Assembly: GCA_903891165.1 (NCBI GenBank)
Contig: CAITDR010000682.1
Location: 1-39,268 of the forward strand
Length of the DNA: 39,268 bases
From: an uncultured Pseudomonadota bacterium
Lineage (GTDB): Bacteria; Myxococcota_A; UBA796; SXON01
Direction of reading: 5' to 3'
Program-made: the position numbers and the translations under genes
Part shown: piece after piece, positions 34,117-39,268 of the stretch
Layout: every line of letters starts with the position of its first letter
Position numbering within the stretch: the stretch's first letter is position 1
Notes under the pieces: generated by a model
What the model was told of the DNA's origin: nothing
Database searches by the model: none
The model's input: only the letters and a program-made list of their open reading frames with translations

Positions 34117-34145
34117 TTGTCAAGAGGGAGAATACTCTGTAGATT
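34117..34145 (+). promoter_or_regulatory. Candidate promoter for ftsQ-ftsZ
   Basis: TTGTCA (34117-34122, five of six to consensus) and TAGATT (34140-34145, four of six) are separated by the ideal 17 bases. Transcription would begin about five to seven bases before the ftsQ ATG (34158), which has no ribosome-binding site, so the message might be nearly leaderless. The 71-base gap is less GC-rich than its flanks. Confidence 0.4.
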
Positions 34146-34157
34146 AGAGCGCAAGCT

Positions 34158-34868
34158 ATGCTCTCGATGCTCCGGAAACTGCTCCCTTTTGCCCTTTGCC
34201 TCGCCGCCCTTGGCGGTCTGGGCTGGGGTCTGCTTGGGGCAGAGACCACGCAGCTGCATCATGTGCGAATCGTCGGCGCGCAGCGGGCCACCGAGGCGCA
34301 GATCCGCCACCTCGCCGCGCTGCAGCAGGACACCGCCCTGGTGCGCCTGGACCTGGACCAAGCGGTCGCAGGGGCGGAAAAGCACCCCTGGGTGGCGCGC
34401 GCCACAGCACGGCGGGTTTTCCCCGACACCGTCGTGATTCAGATCGAAGAAAGAACAGTCCGGGCACTGCTGATGCTGGAGCGTATTTATCTGGTGGATG
34501 CCGATGGCAATCCCTTCCAGATCGCCAGCGCGCCCGACCTGGATCATCCAATGATCACGGGCATTTCTGCAGATATGGCCACCCGCACGCCTGAGCTTGC
34601 GCGTCGTATCATCAACGACGCTCTTGCGTGGATGGATGCGCTGGAAGGCCGTGCTGGCCTAGGAAAAGAAGATATCTCAGAGCTGCGCTTTGATGCAAAA
34701 TCAGGTTATGCCATCGCCCTTCGCAACGGCGGGGAGGTTCGTCTCGGCTTCCGGGATCACTCGGTGCTGAACAGACTGGACTCGTTGCTTGCGCAGGGGG
34801 TGGACCTCTCCCGTCCCCACCGCGTCGATCTGGGCCTCGAACGGATCGCTGTGGTCAGCCCGCTGTAG
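34158..34868 (+). CDS. ftsQ: Cell division protein FtsQ
   Basis: A 236-residue bitopic membrane protein: an N-terminal helix (about 8-27), a POTRA domain starting HHVRIVGAQRATEAQIRHLA, then the FtsQ beta domain with HPWVARATARRVFPDTVVIQIEERTVRALL (about 75-104) and YLVDADGNPF. FtsQ scaffolds FtsB/FtsL in the periplasm and recruits later division proteins. The C-terminal part (RPHRVDLGLERIAVV) is short. An in-frame ATG also occurs at 34167; neither has a clear ribosome-binding site. It is followed by ftsZ after 66 bases, without ftsA between. Confidence 0.88.
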   Translation: MLSMLRKLLPFALCLAALGGLGWGLLGAETTQLHHVRIVGAQRATEAQIRHLAALQQDTALVRLDLDQAVAGAEKHPWVARATARRVFPDTVVIQIEERTVRALLMLERIYLVDADGNPFQIASAPDLDHPMITGISADMATRTPELARRIINDALAWMDALEGRAGLGKEDISELRFDAKSGYAIALRNGGEVRLGFRDHSVLNRLDSLLAQGVDLSRPHRVDLGLERIAVVSPL

Positions 34869-34934
34869 CTCCCCCCCTCCAAAAATCCTCCTGTCCCCCT
34901 CATTCCCCTCCCTCCTGTCCTCCCTGGATCTCCC
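34869..34934 (+). promoter_or_regulatory. Pyrimidine-rich ftsZ leader without a clear ribosome-binding site
   Basis: The 66 bases between ftsQ and ftsZ are almost entirely C and T on the coding strand, broken by a short A-run and by GGA at 34926-34928. No Shine-Dalgarno sequence of usual strength precedes the ATG. Such leaders can bind ribosomal protein S1, which is one way ftsZ might be initiated here. Confidence 0.4.
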
Positions 34935-36084
<1,150 letters not shown>

Positions 36085-36086
<2 letters not shown>

Positions 36087-36270
36087 ACCGGCGGCAGCGG
36101 TCGGATCCCCCTCCCCCAGCGTCGCCGCACCTGTCAAGGTAGCGGCGGCCGGTGGAGGCACCCCCAGCCCGGCTCCCCGAGCCGGAGCAAGCGCCCCCAG
36201 CCCCGCCCCCAAGGCGGGAGGGAGCATGGGTGGTGGCAAGGTGATCCAGCCAATGCGTCGTGGCCGGTAG
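36085..36270 (+). other. Pro/Ala-rich reading frame following ftsZ (+1 frame)
   Basis: In the frame one base ahead of ftsZ, the sequence after the ftsZ stop reads as a low-complexity chain of about 61 residues (segments such as APSPAPKAGG), ending in basic QPMRRGR before TAG 36268-36270. Third codon positions are mostly G or C, as in the genes. The frame is open back through the T6 run in the ftsZ tail codons. It may be a frameshifted extension of FtsZ, a decayed former C-terminus, or chance in GC-rich DNA. There is a GTG at 36040 but no ribosome-binding site, so an independent gene is unlikely. Confidence 0.35.
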
Positions 36271-36297
36271 CAGTCCGCCCTTCCCCCCGTAGCCGTA

Positions 36298-36330
36298 GAC
36301 CCGAAGCCCCGCTTCGGGTCGCTTGTTTTT
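36298..36330 (+). terminator. Intrinsic terminator of the dcw cluster
   Basis: A ten-pair perfect stem, GACCCGAAGC (36298-36307) with GCTTCGGGTC (36311-36320), around a three-base CCC loop, followed by GCTTGTTTTT. This is the best intrinsic terminator in the window and sits between ftsZ and the cyclophilin gene. Confidence 0.85.
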
Positions 36331-36383
36331 GGTGGAGGAGGAGGCGGAAGCGGTTATGAGCGGCCCTCTTTCCCCGGTGAAGT

Positions 36384-36956
36384 ATGTTCGGTTTTGGCCA
36401 GGTCCTCGATAGCCCCGCTCCTCCTGTGAAGATCCCCGGAGAGGGCGCCTTGAAGGCGCGATTTGTCACCAGCCAGGGCGATCTGGTGGTCGAGCTTTTT
36501 GAGAAGGAGGCGCCCCGCACCGTCGCCAATTTTGTAGGCTTGGCTACAGGAGTGGTGGAGTGGACCCAGCCCAACGGCAGCAAGAGCAAGACCCCCCTCT
36601 ACAACGGCACCGTCTTCCACCGGGTGATCCCCGGCTTTATGATCCAGGGCGGTGATCCAGAAGGATCGGGGCGTGGAAACCCCGGCTACAAGTGGAAGGA
36701 CGAGGACGCGGCGCTGCGGCTCAAACATGACCGCCCCGGCATTCTGTCCATGGCCAACTCCGGCCCCAACAGCAATGGCAGCCAGTTTTTCATCACCGAA
36801 GTGCCCACCCCCCACTTGAACGGGAAGCACGCGGTGTTTGGAAAAGTCACAGAGGGCTTCGAGGTGGTAAAGAAGATCACCGGGGTGCCGCGTGGGGCAG
36901 GCGATCGGCCCGTGACTCCCGTTACACTGAAGGAAGTTCAGATCTTCCGCGGCTGA
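36384..36956 (+). CDS. Cyclophilin-type peptidyl-prolyl cis-trans isomerase
   Basis: A 190-residue cyclophilin. Core motifs: RTVANFVGLATG, the catalytic FHRVIPGFMIQGGDP (Arg in FHR), GRGNPGYKWKDE, ILSMANSGPNSNGSQFFIT and PHLNGKHAVFGKV. No signal peptide is visible, so it probably acts in the cytoplasm as a folding catalyst. An N-terminal stretch of about 24 residues (MFGFGQVLDSPAPPVKIPGEG) precedes the fold. The ATG at 36384 has GGTGAAG just upstream. It is transcribed separately from ftsZ, beyond the terminator, and is followed nine bases later by a lipoprotein gene. Confidence 0.95.
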   Translation: MFGFGQVLDSPAPPVKIPGEGALKARFVTSQGDLVVELFEKEAPRTVANFVGLATGVVEWTQPNGSKSKTPLYNGTVFHRVIPGFMIQGGDPEGSGRGNPGYKWKDEDAALRLKHDRPGILSMANSGPNSNGSQFFITEVPTPHLNGKHAVFGKVTEGFEVVKKITGVPRGAGDRPVTPVTLKEVQIFRG

Positions 36957-36965
36957 GGTTTTCCG

Positions 36966-38261
36966 ATGATCCTGCTTTTCCTTGCGTGTGGACGGTACCC
37001 CGAGATCGAAGTCCAAGCGACCCTGTCGGAGGATATCTCCACCATCGTCCAGTTGAGCTGGGTCAACCCCGAATCCCTCTCCACCGTGGTTCACTACGGC
37101 GTAGAGGGTGACACCAGCCTGCACAGCCCGACGCTGGCCGCCGGTGAAAATGGCAGCATGAACCTGCTCGGGCTGGCTCCCGATCAGGAGGTCAGCTTCC
37201 AGGTGGTCGAGGTGGAATCCGAAGAAGTGCTCGGCGAAGGCAGCATCACCACCGGCACCATGCCGGGCACGCTGCGCTCGTTGGAGACCGGCCCCGCCAA
37301 AGACTGCTGGGACGGACTGATCCTGACCACCTACCTGGGCGCGGCGGTGGGACCCATTGTTCTGAACCCGGACGGAAAATTGGTCTGGTGGCACGAGGAG
37401 AATCCTGAACTCCTTGCCACCCGTGCGCGACTCTCTGCCGACGGCAAGTGGATCACCTACATCGCCACCGAGCGCACCACGGTGATCGACACCGCCGAGC
37501 TGGTGCGGGTCTCCATCGACGGCAGCACCGAGGAGCGCATCGAGATCCCCGGCTTACACCATGATTTTGTGGAGATGCCCGACGGAAAACTCGCCGTCCT
37601 CTCTCAGGACACCCGCAGCATCGACGGCCAGGAGCTGGTGGGCGACCGCATCCTGGAAGTGGCGGAAGACGGCACCTTTACCGAGGTGTGGAACATCTTT
37701 GATGACTGGACCGAGGCCGGCCCCGAAACCAACCTGGACGACACCTCGCCCAACTGGTCCCACGCCAACGTGCTGCACTACAACGAGGCAGAAGACGCCT
37801 GGTACCTGTCTTTCCGTAACTTCAACTCCATCGCAAAGGTGGGACGCAGCGACCGGCAGGTGCAATGGGTACTGGGGGGAGTCCTTTCCGACTTCAGCAT
37901 CGAAGGCGACGAATTGAACGGTTTTGAAGGCCAGCACGGCTTTGAGCTGACCGACGACGGCATCGTGATTCTGGACGACCGCACCCCGCCCAGCCGCTTC
38001 TCCAGAATGGTGGAATACGGCCTGGACTTCACCGATATGAAGGCCACCTTCAAGAGCGAATACCATCCCCGCCCCGAGATCGCCACCACGGTCTTAGGTG
38101 ACGTCGATCGCCTGGAAAACGGCAATACCCTGGTGATGTTCTCCACCGCGGGCCAGCTCAACTGCCTGGACGGCAGCGGCGAGCTGCAGTGGCAGGGCAC
38201 GGGCGCTGCCGCCTACGCCATGGGCTACATCCAACACCTGGACAACCTGTACGCGCAATAA
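36966..38261 (+). CDS. Arylsulfotransferase-like lipoprotein
   Basis: A 431-residue protein with minimal lipoprotein signal MILLFLAC (Cys8). Residues about 15-100 look like a fibronectin type III-like domain (VQLSWVNPESLSTVVHYGV). The rest follows the beta-propeller pattern of arylsulfotransferase-like proteins (ASST family): HHDFVEMPDGKLAVLSQD, SPNWSHANVLHYNEAEDAWYLSFRNFNSIAKV, QVQWVLGG, FEGQHGFELTDDGIVILDD and RLENGNTLVMFS. In true ASST enzymes a propeller histidine carries the sulfate; whether one of the histidines here does so is not known, and many family members have no shown activity. It lies behind the cyclophilin gene and converges on the gene at 38311-38877. Confidence 0.75.
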   Translation: MILLFLACGRYPEIEVQATLSEDISTIVQLSWVNPESLSTVVHYGVEGDTSLHSPTLAAGENGSMNLLGLAPDQEVSFQVVEVESEEVLGEGSITTGTMPGTLRSLETGPAKDCWDGLILTTYLGAAVGPIVLNPDGKLVWWHEENPELLATRARLSADGKWITYIATERTTVIDTAELVRVSIDGSTEERIEIPGLHHDFVEMPDGKLAVLSQDTRSIDGQELVGDRILEVAEDGTFTEVWNIFDDWTEAGPETNLDDTSPNWSHANVLHYNEAEDAWYLSFRNFNSIAKVGRSDRQVQWVLGGVLSDFSIEGDELNGFEGQHGFELTDDGIVILDDRTPPSRFSRMVEYGLDFTDMKATFKSEYHPRPEIATTVLGDVDRLENGNTLVMFSTAGQLNCLDGSGELQWQGTGAAAYAMGYIQHLDNLYAQ

Positions 38262-38310
38262 GCTGCCTTGTCGCTGGATTATTTTAGCAGGCCCACGATA
38301 GTTGAACGTG

Positions 38311-38877
38311 CTACCAGCTCCCCTGCAGCATCAGGCCACCCCCGTCCGGCCCCAACCACAGGGCCGGCGCCGCCATGCTGACCGGTTTCTCCGTTGTCAA
38401 CGTACCCGCACTACGACGGGACTCCGCCACAAAAGCCCCGGCTGAGCCCAATAACAGGGGGACCGACGCCAGCTGCAGCCAGGGTCCGGTCTCCTCTCCG
38501 GCCAGGCTCATCACGCCGCCGGTCAGACCCACCACACCGCCTACCCCCAAGGTCGCCACGCCCACCCAACGTCCCACCCCCGCCCTCCCGGTGCCTCCCC
38601 CCGCCAACGACAGCTTGCGATAGCGTTGGCCTGCGGCATCTATCAGGACCGGACCCAAGATTCCCAAGGGTAGCACCATCACCCCATCCACCCCCGGGCG
38701 CGCCGGATGGGCACCCGAGCTCAGCGAAGGTGCGAGCAAGGCCACCGAGGTTACCGCCCCCGCAACACTGGTCACCCCGCCCAGCAGCTCCAGGCGCAAG
38801 GCGCCGGGCGCCCCCCCACAGGGGCTCGCACAGGGGGAGGACTGGGCAAACACGGCGCCAAGGAGCAGAAGCCACAT
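38311..38877 (-). CDS. Small secreted or membrane protein, unknown
   Basis: A 188-residue protein with signal-like N-terminus MWLLLLGAVFAQSSP, followed by a Cys-containing segment (CASPCGG) and then several glycine- and valine-rich hydrophobic stretches (VTSVAGAVTSVALLAPSL; VGVATLGVGGVVGLTGGVMSLAG; VPLLLGSAGAFVAES) that may cross a membrane. I recognise no family. It lies 18 bases after the MATE gene on the same strand and is probably in the same transcript. Confidence 0.5.
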   Translation of the reverse strand: MWLLLLGAVFAQSSPCASPCGGAPGALRLELLGGVTSVAGAVTSVALLAPSLSSGAHPARPGVDGVMVLPLGILGPVLIDAAGQRYRKLSLAGGGTGRAGVGRWVGVATLGVGGVVGLTGGVMSLAGEETGPWLQLASVPLLLGSAGAFVAESRRSAGTLTTEKPVSMAAPALWLGPDGGGLMLQGSW

Positions 38878-38895
38878 CCGCGAATCATAACCGGT

Positions 38896-39268
38896 CTACA
38901 GCCGCAGGCGGAGCCAGTCTCCCCGCCAGGCCGCCCGCCCCTTTCCGGCGGCCTTCAAAAAAGAGGTGAGGTTGATCGCCCACCAAACCCCAGGGGCGCC
39001 CCAGCCCAGACCAAAAGCAAAGATCCAGGCCAGCGGCACCCGCGCCAGATTTAAGGGCATCGACCACCGGAAGACCGTGCGCGAGTCTCCGGCCCCGAGG
39101 AGCACCCCTTCCGCCAAGGCCTCGGTGGCCACAAAAATCTGGGAGAAGCAAAGGACCTGTGCGTAGCCCACCGCCACGGCCAACACCTTCGGGTCGTGCG
39201 TAAAGAAGCCACACAGCGGCTCCGCCAGAAAGAAAAAGGTGCTACCAATACCTAAACCCAACAGGATC
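38896..39268 (-). CDS. MATE-family efflux transporter, C-terminal part (partial)
   Basis: The frame is open to the window edge, so the start is outside; about 124 residues are visible. The segment FTHDPKVLAVAVGYAQVLCFSQIFVATEALAEGVLLGAGDSRTVF matches the late part of MATE (multidrug and toxin extrusion) transporters, with the typical GAGDSRT loop, followed by the helix pair PLAWIFAFGLGWGAPGVWWAI. These are cation- or proton-coupled antiporters in the inner membrane. The substrate is unknown. Confidence 0.8.
   Translation of the reverse strand, partial: ILLGLGIGSTFFFLAEPLCGFFTHDPKVLAVAVGYAQVLCFSQIFVATEALAEGVLLGAGDSRTVFRWSMPLNLARVPLAWIFAFGLGWGAPGVWWAINLTSFLKAAGKGRAAWRGDWLRLRL

Overview
The window reads as a GC-rich Gram-negative chromosome. 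Outer-membrane barrel proteins, several lipoproteins, an ADP-heptose-type glycosyltransferase and a meso-diaminopimelate-type MurE point to a diderm envelope. The gene content (type 2 isopentenyl-diphosphate isomerase, a VKOR-DsbA fusion, many acidic lipoproteins, MutS2) suits a Myxococcota or other deltaproteobacteria-like lineage, but the placement is an inference and no rRNA or tRNA is present to test it. No CRISPR array, insertion sequence, prophage or obvious defence island was seen.

Layout. 1-303 is the 3' end of a divergent UvrA-family ATPase. 317-3798 (minus) is mutS2 followed by a translationally coupled YcgL-like nucleotidyltransferase. 4018-8663 (plus) holds a flippase-like membrane protein and two outer-membrane proteins, the second without a canonical start codon. 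8668-10074 (minus) is a PlsC-type acyltransferase and a small lipoprotein. 10139-12229 (plus) is fni and a heptosyltransferase-like gene. 12244-13871 (minus) is a pair of poorly known proteins, one TerB-like. 13953-16232 (plus) is an APC permease fused to a UspA-like domain and a low-molecular-weight phosphatase. 16245-20459 (minus) is a compact operon smpB, VKOR-DsbA, prmA, rsmE, lipoprotein gene.

20774-36086 is the dcw (division and cell wall) cluster: mraZ, rsmH, ftsL, ftsI, murE, murF, mraY, murD, ftsW, murC, a murB-like gene, ddl, ftsQ, ftsZ, ending at a strong intrinsic terminator (36298-36330). Most neighbours overlap by a few bases, so expression is probably coupled. The exceptions are a structured 210-base gap before murE, a candidate promoter before ftsQ, and a pyrimidine-only leader before ftsZ. 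The set makes UDP-MurNAc-pentapeptide (MurC/D/E/F, Ddl), moves it to lipid I (MraY), polymerises and crosslinks it (FtsW, FtsI), and assembles the Z-ring (FtsZ, FtsQ, FtsL). MraZ probably controls the operon through GTGGAG repeats. murG and ftsA are missing from their usual places.

Most notable: the gene in the murB slot encodes a recognisable but degenerate MurB that lacks the FAD-binding loops and the catalytic Ser and Glu, suggesting a non-catalytic MurB paralogue kept within the operon. Downstream of the terminator are a cyclophilin, an arylsulfotransferase-like lipoprotein, and on the minus strand a small secreted protein and a partial MATE transporter.
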